A stretch of DNA of 64,000 nt from Candidatus Kuenenia stuttgartensis (GTDB lineage Bacteria; Planctomycetota; UBA11346). The position numbers were made by a program, and so were the translations under genes. This document shows, piece after piece, positions 30,404-39,361 of this stretch. The notes below the pieces were generated by a model, which worked only from the letters and a program-made list of their open reading frames with translations, did not search any database and had not been told where the DNA came from. The stretch covers positions 1-64,000 of the forward strand of contig CAMCMZ010000006.1 in assembly GCA_945876185.1 (NCBI GenBank), written 5' to 3'. How positions within the stretch are numbered: position 1 is the stretch's first letter; every line of letters begins with the position of its first letter.

Positions 30404-30948
30404 GGACCGTCCAGCTTGCGTTCGGCCCGGTCGAGGCGATCCAGTTCGGCGCGCGCCGCCGCAATGACCTCCGCGTCGGGTCGGTTGACCTGCACCGTGC
30501 GCCAGGCCGCGCGGCCGGCTCCGGCGAGCAGATGCACCCCGACCCGCACGTCGCTGGCCAGGTTCGGATTGCAGACGGGCAGGAAATCCACAAGCAAGCT
30601 CGCGGCATCAGCAGAGCGCGCCAGCACCGCGACCGGCACCGCCAACGCAGCTGCCTCGGCCGCAGCGACATCGCCACCGGACTTGCGCACCGCTTGCACC
30701 TGGGCGTAACTCGCGGCGTCGCGCTCGGCCAGCACCTGGAAATCCGCCGCTGCGGCATCGAGTGCGGCGGCCAAGGCCTCGGCGCGGGCGGTGACCGCCG
30801 GCCACTTAGGCCCGGTGGTGTAGCGCGCGGCCATCGCCCCGGAGGCGGCGCCGAGTGCGGCGGTGATCGCCGCCGCCGCACCTCCGCCGGGCGCCGGCGT
30901 GCGTGCGGCCAGGTCAGCGACGAAACCGGCGATCGTGGTCACGCTCAA
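30400..30948 (-). CDS. Cyclodeaminase/cyclohydrolase family protein (FchA-like)
   Basis: This encodes 182 residues. It matches the helical formiminotetrahydrofolate cyclodeaminase/methenyl-THF cyclohydrolase family, with the N-terminal motif ARTPAPGGGAAAAITAALGA (AAL.APGGG.AAA..GA.GAAL) and PVCNPNLASDVRVGVHLL late in the chain, matching the family's N.N..SD...A. It probably interconverts folate one-carbon units. The start is TTG, inside a TTGA overlap with the murA stop. The coupling to murA is not an obvious functional pair. Confidence 0.85.
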   Translation of the reverse strand: MSVTTIAGFVADLAARTPAPGGGAAAAITAALGAASGAMAARYTTGPKWPAVTARAEALAAALDAAAADFQVLAERDAASYAQVQAVRKSGGDVAAAEAAALAVPVAVLARSADAASLLVDFLPVCNPNLASDVRVGVHLLAGAGRAAWRTVQVNRPDAEVIAAARAELDRLDRAERKLDGP

Positions 30949-32258
30949 CCCGCCCCGGCCGCCTGGGCTGGCTCGTCGCCCGTCGTGCCCGGTTCGCGCA
31001 CGCGCTGGATGCGCGCGCCAAGGCGGCGCAGGCGTTCTTCAATGCGCTCATAACCGCGATCGATGTGGTAAACCCGGCTGATCCGGGTCTGGCCGTGCGC
31101 CGCCAGCGCCGCGACGACCAGCGCCGCGCTCGCGCGCAGGTCGCTCGCCATAACCTCGGCCCCGGCCAGGGATTCGACACCGTGGACCACCGCCTGGCCG
31201 TTGGTGACGCTGATGTTCGCGCCCATGCGCTTGAGTTCCGCCGCCGCCATGAAGCGGTCGGGATAGATGCGTTCGGTGATCACGGATGTACCCGTCGCAA
31301 CCGCCATCAGGGCCATGATCTGCGACTGCACGTCGGTGGGAAAGGCCGGGAACGGCAGGGTGGTGACCTCGTACGCCTTTGGCCGTTCGACCGGCACCAC
31401 CGTCATGTTCTGGCCCTTGCGCTTCACCTCGACGCCCATCTGGCGCAGCACGTCGATGACCGCGAGCAGGTGCTGGGCCCGCGCGCCCTTGACCGTGATC
31501 GGGGATCGGGTCAGCGCCCCGGCGATGAGAAACGTCGCCGCCTCGATGCGGTCGGGGATGACCGCCCAGTCGCAGCCTTTCAGCCGGCGCACGCCGTGGA
31601 TGGTGATGCGCGGAGAACCCGCGCCTTCGATGCGCGCGCCCATGGAATTGAGGCACTCTGCGAGATCGACGACTTCCGGTTCGCAGGCGGCGCACTCGAT
31701 CACGGTGGTGCCACGCGCCAGCACCGCCGCGCACATCACGTTGTCGGTGGCCAGCACGGATGAACCGAAGCGGCCGCCAAGGTAGATCTCGGCCCCCTTC
31801 AGCCCGCCTTTCGGCGCTTTCGCGTGGACGTAGCCGTGCTCGATGCGGATCTCGGCCCCCAGCGCCTGAAGACCGCGCAAATGAAGGTCGATCGGCCGTT
31901 CGCCGATGACGCAGCCGCCGGGCAGCGACACCACCGCCTCGCCGCGCGCCGCCACCAATGGCCCCAGCACGCACACTCCGGCGCGCATTTGCTTCACTAA
32001 TTCGTACGGCGCGGTGCTGTTGTAGTCGTCGCGCACCCGGGTGGTGATCGCATCGCGCACCCACTGGCTCTCGACCCCAAGCGTGTTGAGGATTTTCACC
32101 TGGGTCTGCACGTCGCGCAGCCGCGGCACGTTGCGGAAGACGCAGGCGTCGGACGTCATCACGCTGACGGCAAGGATCGGCAGCGAAGCGTTCTTCGACC
32201 CCGACACCGCAATGCTGCCGGAAAGGGGATGCCCGCCGTCGATGACGAATTGGTCCAT
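30945..32258 (-). CDS. murA: UDP-N-acetylglucosamine 1-carboxyvinyltransferase MurA
   Basis: This encodes 437 residues. It transfers enolpyruvate from PEP to UDP-GlcNAc, the first committed step of peptidoglycan synthesis, and is the fosfomycin target. The catalytic Cys is present (Cys116 in LPGGCVIGERPIDLH), so the enzyme should be fosfomycin-sensitive. It also has the N-terminal SGSKNASLPILA, matching the family's G.KNA.LP. It is the first gene of a three-gene operon. A peptidoglycan wall is therefore expected. Confidence 0.97.
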   Translation of the reverse strand: MDQFVIDGGHPLSGSIAVSGSKNASLPILAVSVMTSDACVFRNVPRLRDVQTQVKILNTLGVESQWVRDAITTRVRDDYNSTAPYELVKQMRAGVCVLGPLVAARGEAVVSLPGGCVIGERPIDLHLRGLQALGAEIRIEHGYVHAKAPKGGLKGAEIYLGGRFGSSVLATDNVMCAAVLARGTTVIECAACEPEVVDLAECLNSMGARIEGAGSPRITIHGVRRLKGCDWAVIPDRIEAATFLIAGALTRSPITVKGARAQHLLAVIDVLRQMGVEVKRKGQNMTVVPVERPKAYEVTTLPFPAFPTDVQSQIMALMAVATGTSVITERIYPDRFMAAAELKRMGANISVTNGQAVVHGVESLAGAEVMASDLRASAALVVAALAAHGQTRISRVYHIDRGYERIEERLRRLGARIQRVREPGTTGDEPAQAAGAG

Positions 32259-32386
32259 GGTCGGCAGGCTATGACGGCAGGATGCCGGGGCCAGACGATC
32301 GCCGGGGCGACGAGCGCGTAGCCGGTTTTTGATTCATCTGTGTAACCCACGATCGAATAATTCACGAGATATTATCGAGATGTTTT

Positions 32387-33379
32387 TTGAAAATTCACAA
32401 TCAACTGTTTAATCGGTTCGCTTCAGCCATGAGACTCCCTCGCCCACCGATATGGTTCAATGAACGCTGGTTCATGTGCGGCTTGTTGCCGTGGTGGATT
32501 GAAGGGGTCGGATCTGATGAACGGTTGCCGACCACCCCGTGGTGGATCCGGTGCGAAATCGACCAGCCGGTGGTAGCAGGGGGCGGGGGCGGGGGGGGGA
32601 GTGGAAGACAACCTTCCGGTCGGGCGATCCTGGGGCATGCAGGAAACAGGCCTGAGGTCCGGAATCCCCTCCCGCTGCGCGCGGTGTCCTTTGGCTTCTC
32701 GGTGGCAGCTCCGACCGCGACCAGCAATCCCCTGACCGATCTTTGCTTGCCGCTGAGTGTCGAACTCACCCCGATCATCGGCGTGCTGCCTGGGCCGGCC
32801 GACCTGGATGGACTGCGGGCGGGCCTGAAGGCCGGCGATCCGATCACTCAACTCGCCGTGCGGCAGATCATCGAACGCCTGGTGCTGGTGACCGTGGGCC
32901 AGGGTGAGGTCAGCGGCCGCATCCGTCGGCGCTCGGTCGTTCCCGCCTGGTTGGACGAGTCCCTGGCCATCCTGCGCCAGGCCGATCCCGCCCGCCTGCC
33001 TTCGGCGGCGTTCCTGGCCAACCGGGCGGGACTCAACCGGGATTACTTCACCGAGTGCTTTGCCCGCATCACCGGACGGACCTTCGCCGAATTCGTGCGC
33101 CAGCTGCGCATCGACGCTGCTCAGCGCCTGATCGGCGAACGCCCCGACCTGTCGCTGCAGCAGGTTGCCGAACGCTGCGGCTTCACCGAGGCGGCGCATT
33201 TCACCCGCGAATTCAAACGTACCACCGGGATCACCCCATCGCGCTGGCGCGAACAACCCACAGCTTCCGGCAGCTGCACTCCCAGCGATGGTCATCCGGT
33301 GCTGACCGATACCGCTGCGATCCGGGACGCGCCCGTCGCCGCGATCGCTGCGGATTCGCTGCTATCTTCTTCAACCTGA
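32387..33379 (+). CDS. AraC-family regulator at the head of the type I secretion region
   Basis: This encodes 330 residues from a TTG at 32387, or 316 from the ATG at 32429; neither has a good Shine-Dalgarno. The C-terminal DNA-binding domain (about 190-290) is a clear AraC double helix-turn-helix: AAFLANRAGLNRDYFTECFA and LQQVAERCGFTEAAHFTREF, ending in KRTTGITPSRWR. The N-terminal half lacks a recognisable sensor and contains a seven-residue Gly run encoded by G-rich DNA with a nine-G tract at 32591-32599. It precedes, in the same direction, the unknown gene and the secretion operon, so it is the likely regulator of that island. Confidence 0.8.
   Translation: MKIHNQLFNRFASAMRLPRPPIWFNERWFMCGLLPWWIEGVGSDERLPTTPWWIRCEIDQPVVAGGGGGGGSGRQPSGRAILGHAGNRPEVRNPLPLRAVSFGFSVAAPTATSNPLTDLCLPLSVELTPIIGVLPGPADLDGLRAGLKAGDPITQLAVRQIIERLVLVTVGQGEVSGRIRRRSVVPAWLDESLAILRQADPARLPSAAFLANRAGLNRDYFTECFARITGRTFAEFVRQLRIDAAQRLIGERPDLSLQQVAERCGFTEAAHFTREFKRTTGITPSRWREQPTASGSCTPSDGHPVLTDTAAIRDAPVAAIAADSLLSSST
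32591..32599 (+). repeat. Nine-G homopolymer inside the AraC-type regulator
   Basis: The run sits in a longer G-rich stretch (32579-32599) encoding poly-glycine. Slippage by one base would shift the frame ahead of the DNA-binding domain, a typical arrangement for phase variation. Confidence 0.75.
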
Positions 33380-33435
33380 ACCATTCCCCCCACCGCATCC
33401 CGCACCGCCCTGCATAACCGCAGCAGAAAGCCACC

Positions 33436-34335
33436 ATGCTACCAGCTCTTGCCCCCCGTCCCCTACCCCTGCGCATCGTCAACGATGTCGCTTTGGTCCT
33501 GCGCAATCTCGATCAGATGCTGACGGCGGTCGAAACGCCCGACGGCCGGGTCGTCCAACGTCCGGTAACGATCCGCCTGGGCGCTGAGGCCCGCCTGGCC
33601 CTGGCCAAAAACCTGGTGGTCTTCGGTGCGGCCTTCGACCGCATGGTGGCCCGCGAGGCCGAACTTGCCCGCAGCCTGGGAGGTTCGGTGGCCGATGGAG
33701 TGGTGCGTCTGCCCAACGAAAAGCTGGCTGCGTTCAGCTGGGCCCGGGCCGGCATCCAGGATGTCGACGAGACCCTGGCCTGGCATGAGATGTCCTACAA
33801 GGATTTCTCGTTCACAGAGCACCTGTTGCCGCTCACCGCGATGGTCTACCTGCTGAACCTGGTCGAGCCTGGCAGCCTGGCCCGCCGGTTCAGCAACGGC
33901 ACCAAACCGTGGACCGCCACCCGGCAACAGGCCATCGAACGCCTGGCGGCGCTGCTTGATCTCGAAGGCCGCAAGGCCTATCTCGACCAGCCTGCGGTGG
34001 ACGGCCAGCCGGCCCGCCGGCAGGAGGTCCGTATCCCCTTCATCTTCGCGCCCGAACTGCGCGAGATCCTCGCTTTCAACGCTTTCCAGTGCTATCTGGT
34101 CGGGGTCGAACCACCGCGGAAATACCGTCAGCTGGTGGTCGAACAGGGCGCCAGCGACCCCGCCAACCTGACCCCGGAACAGAAACAGGAGGTCGATGCC
34201 GGCATGCTGGCCTGGCTCGGCCAGACCATCGAAGTCCAGACCATTCCTTTCGCCAGCTCGCAACTGGTCGGTAGCGGGAATCAGATCCCCTTGCCGAACC
34301 TGGCCCTGCTGGCTCCGCTCCTGGTTGGTGACTGA
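33436..34335 (+). CDS. Hypothetical protein between regulator and TolC
   Basis: This encodes 299 residues with no recognised family. There is no signal peptide or membrane helix, so it is probably cytoplasmic. The middle part (about 95-170) is mixed helix with conserved-looking aromatic positions (LAWHEMSYKDFSFTEHLLPL). The sequence is Gln/Arg/Leu-rich and compact, with no catalytic motif visible. It lies 56 bp after the AraC gene and 97 bp before tolC, in the same direction, so it probably belongs to the secretion island as a cytoplasmic factor, for example a chaperone or modifying protein for the cargo. This role is inferred from position only. Confidence 0.6.
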   Translation: MLPALAPRPLPLRIVNDVALVLRNLDQMLTAVETPDGRVVQRPVTIRLGAEARLALAKNLVVFGAAFDRMVAREAELARSLGGSVADGVVRLPNEKLAAFSWARAGIQDVDETLAWHEMSYKDFSFTEHLLPLTAMVYLLNLVEPGSLARRFSNGTKPWTATRQQAIERLAALLDLEGRKAYLDQPAVDGQPARRQEVRIPFIFAPELREILAFNAFQCYLVGVEPPRKYRQLVVEQGASDPANLTPEQKQEVDAGMLAWLGQTIEVQTIPFASSQLVGSGNQIPLPNLALLAPLLVGD

Positions 34336-34432
34336 ACGGAGCGGATCACGCCGTCACCTGAACCCGGTTTGAGCCGGTGCCTGTTATCCGTGCCCGTAAT
34401 CCGTGAACGCAACCCGTAAACGAAACCTGTAG

Positions 34433-35800
34433 ATGAAACCGTTGAAAAAAGCTCATTCGCTGCTGATCGCCGTCCTGGTGCTGGCCGCGTGCGCCAGCGC
34501 TGGCGAGGCCGGTCGCCCCGTCGAGGTCATGGACCTGGCCAAGGCTGATGCCCGAGCCCGGGCCGAGGCCCCGGCGGTGCTGCAGGCCCAGGCTGAACTT
34601 GCAGCTGCCGGCCATCGCGCCCGGCGCGGGCTGGCGGTGGGGATGCCCCAGGTGACCGGCAGCGCCAGTTGGACCCAGCGCAACGAAACCGACGTCGCCG
34701 TCGTCGGTCAGGCCAGCAGTCGCCGGCGCGTCGGGGCCAGTCTGAAGGCCGAACAGCCGTTGTGGACGGGCGGCCAGCTTGATGCGGCCCGGATGGAAGG
34801 CCGCGGCAGCTGCGGCCAGGCCACGGCTGCGCTGGCGGCGGCCCGCCGCGACGCCGCCTTGAGCGCCCGGCTGGCGGTTTTGGCCGCCGCGCGGACGGTC
34901 GATCGCCTGGCCATCTTGAAAACCGCTGCCGCCGATCGCCGGGCCGAGGAAGCGGTGGTCGCGCGGCTGTTCACCGCCGGCCAAGCCGACCGCCTGGAGC
35001 AATCCGAGGCCGAGGTCGCCACCATGGCCGCCGATGAAGCCGCCGCCCGCGCCCGCCTGGAACGCGAACGCGCCGACCGTGACCTGGCGATCCTGCTGCT
35101 GCTGCCGCTGGGTTCGATCACGGTGACCCAGAGTCTGGCAACCCCGGGGGATGGCGATGCGGTCGCGGCCCAGGCCCAGAGCCATCCCGGGATCGACCAC
35201 GAACGCCTGCGTTCGGCCTGGGTCGAATCCCTCGGGCAGGTCCAGGGCGCGCGCGCCCAACGCATGCCGACCGTCAGTCTGCGCGGCGAGGCCGGAGTGG
35301 CGGGCGGGCGGATCGAACAACAGTGGCCGGTCTGGTCGGTCGGGGTCGAGGCCTCGTGGACGATCTTCTCTGGTTTCGCCCTCGAAGCCGCTGAGGCCGA
35401 AGCAGTGGCCCGATTGGCCGCCGCCCGACGCGCGGTCGACGACCAGGAACGCGAACGGGCTCTTTCCATCCAAGGCCTGATCGCTGACCGCGCCGCCCTG
35501 GCCGTGCGCCTGACCGCCCAGCAGCACCTGGTCGAACGGTTCGCCGAGAACCACGCCGCCGCCGTCCGTCTGTATTCTGCCGGTCAGGTCATCTTCACCC
35601 GCCTGCGCCAGGCGGCCGATCAACTGGTCCAAGCCCGCCTGCTGCATCTCGACCTGCGCCACGAAGACGCCGGCGTCTTTGAAAAACTGCGCTCCGCCAG
35701 CGAAACGCTGCCAGCCTCCGCCAGCGGAACGCTGCCTGGTTCCGCCAGCGAAACGCTGCCAAGGTCGCCAGCCAAGATCGGGGATGGCCATGGGCGCTGA
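34433..35800 (+). CDS. TolC-family outer membrane channel of the type I secretion system
   Basis: This encodes 455 residues. A signal peptide (HSLLIAVLVLAACASAGEAG) is followed by two structural halves of long Ala-rich coiled helices and short barrel strands, as in TolC. Its typical segments include KAEQPLWTGGQLDAARMEG and VEASWTIFSGFALEAAEAEA. It forms the outer-membrane exit duct for the ABC/HlyD pair encoded next. The C-terminus ends with three units of an 8-residue repeat (SASETLP-type) encoded by a 24-bp tandem repeat. The stop overlaps the start of the ABC gene. Confidence 0.9.
   Translation: MKPLKKAHSLLIAVLVLAACASAGEAGRPVEVMDLAKADARARAEAPAVLQAQAELAAAGHRARRGLAVGMPQVTGSASWTQRNETDVAVVGQASSRRRVGASLKAEQPLWTGGQLDAARMEGRGSCGQATAALAAARRDAALSARLAVLAAARTVDRLAILKTAAADRRAEEAVVARLFTAGQADRLEQSEAEVATMAADEAAARARLERERADRDLAILLLLPLGSITVTQSLATPGDGDAVAAQAQSHPGIDHERLRSAWVESLGQVQGARAQRMPTVSLRGEAGVAGGRIEQQWPVWSVGVEASWTIFSGFALEAAEAEAVARLAAARRAVDDQERERALSIQGLIADRAALAVRLTAQQHLVERFAENHAAAVRLYSAGQVIFTRLRQAADQLVQARLLHLDLRHEDAGVFEKLRSASETLPASASGTLPGSASETLPRSPAKIGDGHGR
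35693..35760 (+). repeat. 24-bp tandem repeat at the TolC C-terminus
   Basis: Three units start at 35693, 35717 and 35741, each beginning TCCGCCAGCGAAACGCTGCC with one substitution in the middle unit. They encode SASETLPA, SASGTLPG and SASETLPR. They occupy the end of tolC just before the ABC transporter start. Confidence 0.9.
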
Positions 35801-37910
35801 TTCCACCCGGCTGGATGACGGCGGTGCCAGCGCGCTGGCGATGCTCGCCCGTTTCCATGGGGTGCCGGCCGATCCGGCGGTTCTGGCGCGCGAATTCGGC
35901 AATGAAGGCGCCTTCGACCATTTCGCCGCCCAACGCGCCGCCAAACGCCTGGGGCTGAAAGTCCGGGCCCGGCGCTGGGATCCCCGCCGCGCCGCGCGCC
36001 AGCCATTGCCAGCGCTGCTGCGCCGGCGCGACGGGTCGTGGACCATCCTGGCCAAGGTGGTGAACGATCAGGCCCTGGTGCAAGATCCCGGCGGTGATCC
36101 CGGGTTGGTGGCGCTGTCGGCGCTGGAAGGCGAGCATCTGATCCTGGTGGCGCGACGCGACGCCCTGATGGGCAGCCAGGGCCGCTTCGGTCTGACCTGG
36201 TTCGTGCCCGCCATCATCAAATACCGCGCCACCCTGATCCAGGTGCTGGTGGTGTCGGTGCTGCTGCAGATCTTCGCCCTGATCACCCCGTTGTTCTTCC
36301 AGGTGGTGGTCGACAAGGTCCTGGTGCATCAGGGCATCGCCACCTTGACCGTGGTCAGCCTCGGCCTGCTCCTGGCGATCGTCTTCGAATCGGTGCTGGG
36401 CTGGCTGCGCACCTACCTGCTGTCGCACACCACCAGCCGCATCGACGTCGAACTCGGGGCCAAGCTGTACCAGCATCTGCTGGCCCTGCCCCTGGCCTAT
36501 TTCCAGAACCGGCCGACCGGGCAGACGGTGGCGCGGGTGCGCGAACTCGAACACGTCCGCGAGTTCATCACCGGCTCGGCCCTGACCGTGCTCATCGACG
36601 GGGCCTTCGGTCTGGCGTTCTTCATCGTCATGTGGCTCTATTCGCCGATCCTGACCATCGTCGTGGCCCTGTCGCTGCCGATCTACGTGGCGATTTCGCT
36701 GCTGATCGGCCCAGCGTTGCGGCGCCAGGTCGAGGAACTGTTCCAGCGCGGCGCGGTGCGCGAGTCGTTCCTGGTCGAATCGGTGGCCGGGGCCGAAACG
36801 GTCAAGGCCATGGCGCTGGAGCCGCAGATGCGCTACCGCTGGGAGACCCAGCTGGCGGCCTTCGTCAGCCAGAGTTTCCGCACGGTGATGACCGGCACCA
36901 CCGGCATGAAGCTGATCGAGACCACCAGCAAGGTCGTCACCGCGGTAATCATCTGGGTCGGCGCCTATGAGGTCATGGGCCAACGCCTGACCGTCGGCGA
37001 ACTGGTCGCCTTCAACATGCTGGCCGGGCAGATCAGCGGCCCGATCCTGCGCCTGTCGCAGCTCTGGCAGCAGTTCCAGCAGATGCGGATCTCGCTCAAC
37101 CGCCTCGGCGACATTCTCGACACCCCGGTCGAACCGGGCAGCGGCCGCGTCGCGCCATCGCCGCCGGCCCTGGCCGGGCGCATCGAGTTCGAGCATGTCG
37201 GCTTCCGCTACCGCCTCGAAGGCAGCGACATCCTCGACGACATCACCGTGGCCATCGCGCCGGGGACCCTGGTCGGCATCGTCGGCCGCAGCGGCTCGGG
37301 CAAGAGCACCCTGTCGCGGCTGATCCAGCGCCTGTACGTGCCCGGCCGCGGCAAGGTTTTGATCGACGGCTATGACCTGGCGATCGCCGATCCGGCCTGG
37401 CTGCGCCGCCAGGTCGGGGTGGTCCTGCAAGACACCCTGTTGTTCAACCGCACGGTGCGCGAAAACATCAGCCTGGCCGATCCCAGCCTGTCGATGGAAC
37501 GGGTGGTCGAAGCCGCCGAGCTGGCCGGCGCCCACGAGTTCATCGCTAGTCTGCCCGAGGCCTACGACACCAGCATCGAAGAGCGCGGCACCAACCTGTC
37601 CGGCGGCCAGCGCCAACGCCTGGCGATCGCCCGCACCCTGGCCGCCGATCCGCGCATCCTGATCCTCGACGAGGCCACCAGCGCCCTCGACGCCGACAGC
37701 GAGAGCGCCTTCCTGGCCCGTATGCCGCGCATCCGTGCCGGCCGCACCGTGCTGGTGATCGCCCATCGCCTGTCGACGATCATGGGCTGCGACCGCATCC
37801 TGGTCATGGACAAGGGCCGGATCGTCGAAGACGGCACCCCGGCGGCGCTGATCGCCGCCGATGGGCCGTTCGCCAACCTGGTGCGCAAGCAATCGACGGC
37901 GGTGCTGTGA
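35784..37910 (+). CDS. Type I secretion ABC transporter with inactive C39-like domain
   Basis: This encodes 708 residues, HlyB-like. The N-terminal C39 peptidase-like domain (about 8-125) has the family layout, but the catalytic Cys is replaced by Gly (DDGGASALAMLARFHG instead of D-C-G). It therefore cannot cleave leader peptides and probably acts as a cargo-docking domain as in HlyB. Six membrane helices (about 145-430) follow. The ATPase domain has Walker A VGRSGSGKST, signature LSGGQRQRLAIARTL, Walker B ILILDEATSALD and H-loop VIAHRLST. It probably exports the giant repeat protein encoded downstream. The ATG at 35784 (or 35790) overlaps the tolC stop, indicating coupling. Confidence 0.93.
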   Translation: MAMGADSTRLDDGGASALAMLARFHGVPADPAVLAREFGNEGAFDHFAAQRAAKRLGLKVRARRWDPRRAARQPLPALLRRRDGSWTILAKVVNDQALVQDPGGDPGLVALSALEGEHLILVARRDALMGSQGRFGLTWFVPAIIKYRATLIQVLVVSVLLQIFALITPLFFQVVVDKVLVHQGIATLTVVSLGLLLAIVFESVLGWLRTYLLSHTTSRIDVELGAKLYQHLLALPLAYFQNRPTGQTVARVRELEHVREFITGSALTVLIDGAFGLAFFIVMWLYSPILTIVVALSLPIYVAISLLIGPALRRQVEELFQRGAVRESFLVESVAGAETVKAMALEPQMRYRWETQLAAFVSQSFRTVMTGTTGMKLIETTSKVVTAVIIWVGAYEVMGQRLTVGELVAFNMLAGQISGPILRLSQLWQQFQQMRISLNRLGDILDTPVEPGSGRVAPSPPALAGRIEFEHVGFRYRLEGSDILDDITVAIAPGTLVGIVGRSGSGKSTLSRLIQRLYVPGRGKVLIDGYDLAIADPAWLRRQVGVVLQDTLLFNRTVRENISLADPSLSMERVVEAAELAGAHEFIASLPEAYDTSIEERGTNLSGGQRQRLAIARTLAADPRILILDEATSALDADSESAFLARMPRIRAGRTVLVIAHRLSTIMGCDRILVMDKGRIVEDGTPAALIAADGPFANLVRKQSTAVL

Positions 37911-39361
37911 AACCGCCACCACTACCACCGCCGCCAACGCCACCGCAGCCGGCGGATCCCGATGATGATGACGTCATCGTCCTGCTGCCCGATGAGCCCT
38001 CTGCCCCGTCCAACCGTCATCGCGGCTGGGTCTGGGAGCGCGCCACCGGCGGTCGCGACCGTCAGGAACTCGCCTTTCTGCCGGCGGCGCTGGAAGTGCT
38101 GGAGACCCCGGCCTCGCCGCTGGGGCGGATCGTCACCTGGATGCTGGTCCTGATCGTCGCCACGGCCCTCGCCTGGTCGTGGTTCGGCAAGGTCGATGCG
38201 GTGGCGGTGGCCCAGGGTCGGGTGGTGCCCGGCGGCAACGTCAAGAATGTAGCCCATTCCGAAGGCGGTGTCGTGGTGGCCTTGGCGGTGCGCGAGGGTC
38301 AGGCCGTCACCGCCGGCCAGGCCCTGCTGACCATCGATCCGGTGGCCGCCGTCGCCGATCAGGAGCAAGTCGAGGCCGACCTGGTGGCGGCCGAAGCGAC
38401 GATCGCGGCCGTGCGCACCACCCTGGACCGCCAGCAGGCCGGCCAGCCACCGGCCGGTCTCGTCTTCGCCGGCCCCGCCATCAACAGCCACGTCGTCGCG
38501 GAACACCGGCAACTGGTGCGCGAACTCGAAGGCCTCGATGCCGAGATCGGCCGCCTCGACGCCTCTGCCAATGCCGCCCGGGTCGAACTCGAAGCCGCGC
38601 GCAGCCTCCTGCCGTTGCAGCGCGAACAGGAGGAATCCCTGCGCGCCCTCCTGGCCGGAGCGCGGCCCGACCTGCCCCGGGCGCGCTGGCTCGAACGGCT
38701 CCAGACCCTGCGCGAAACCGAGGCCGCCCTGGCCCGGGCCGAGGCGCGCACCGGCGAGGTCGCAGCCGAGCGCGGCGTGCTCGCCGCCCGCCGGGCCCAG
38801 GCGGTCATCGCCTTCCAGGTGAAACTGCTCGATCGCCTGCGCGAGGCCGAGGCCAAGCGCGACCAGGCGACGGCGATGCGGCGGCGCACCAGCCATCGCG
38901 CCGACCTGGCGGTGGTCCGCGCCCCGGTCGCCGGCATCGTCCATCGCTTGGCGGTGGCCGGACTCGGCGCGGTGATCAAGCCCGGCGACACCATCCTGGT
39001 GCTGGTGCCCAGCGACGCCGTGTTGGAAATCGAGGCCTTCGCCAAAAACCTGGACATCGCCCACCTCAAAACCGGCCAGACCGCGCAATTGAAGATCGAG
39101 GCCTTCCCCTTCACCGAGCACGGCATCATCGATGCCGAGGTCACCCTGGTCGGCGCCGATGCGATCAATGATGAACGGCGCGGCATGATCTTCCCCATCA
39201 CCTTGCGGCCATTGGCCAACGGCCGTGGCGCCGCCCTGCGGCCACGCCTGGTTCCGGGCATGAGCGTCGAATGCGAAGTCCTGACCGAGCGCCGCCGGGT
39301 CATCGAATACCTCCTCTCACCCATCCAGCGACACCACCATGATGCCCTACGCGAACGTTAA
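37907..39361 (+). CDS. HlyD-family membrane fusion protein
   Basis: This encodes 484 residues. It bridges the ABC transporter and TolC across the periplasm. It has a cytoplasmic Pro/Asp-rich N-terminus (about 1-70), one membrane helix (about 78-97, ILVL/TALAW region) and a lipoyl-type half motif (NVKNVAHSEGGVVVALAVRE). Ala/Arg-rich coiled coils (about 145-335) are followed by the second lipoyl half (RAPVAGIVHRLAVAGLGAVI) and a beta-barrel end (EIEAFAKNLDIAHLKTGQTA). The start is GTG within a GTGA overlap with the ABC gene stop. The length and architecture fit RTX-type secretion adaptors. Confidence 0.93.
   Translation: MKPPPLPPPPTPPQPADPDDDDVIVLLPDEPSAPSNRHRGWVWERATGGRDRQELAFLPAALEVLETPASPLGRIVTWMLVLIVATALAWSWFGKVDAVAVAQGRVVPGGNVKNVAHSEGGVVVALAVREGQAVTAGQALLTIDPVAAVADQEQVEADLVAAEATIAAVRTTLDRQQAGQPPAGLVFAGPAINSHVVAEHRQLVRELEGLDAEIGRLDASANAARVELEAARSLLPLQREQEESLRALLAGARPDLPRARWLERLQTLRETEAALARAEARTGEVAAERGVLAARRAQAVIAFQVKLLDRLREAEAKRDQATAMRRRTSHRADLAVVRAPVAGIVHRLAVAGLGAVIKPGDTILVLVPSDAVLEIEAFAKNLDIAHLKTGQTAQLKIEAFPFTEHGIIDAEVTLVGADAINDERRGMIFPITLRPLANGRGAALRPRLVPGMSVECEVLTERRRVIEYLLSPIQRHHHDALRER

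Noticed and set aside
35595-37943. 782-codon frame antisense to the ABC exporter
   Set aside because: His/Gln/Asp-rich composition typical of antisense shadows; the + strand has complete ABC signatures.
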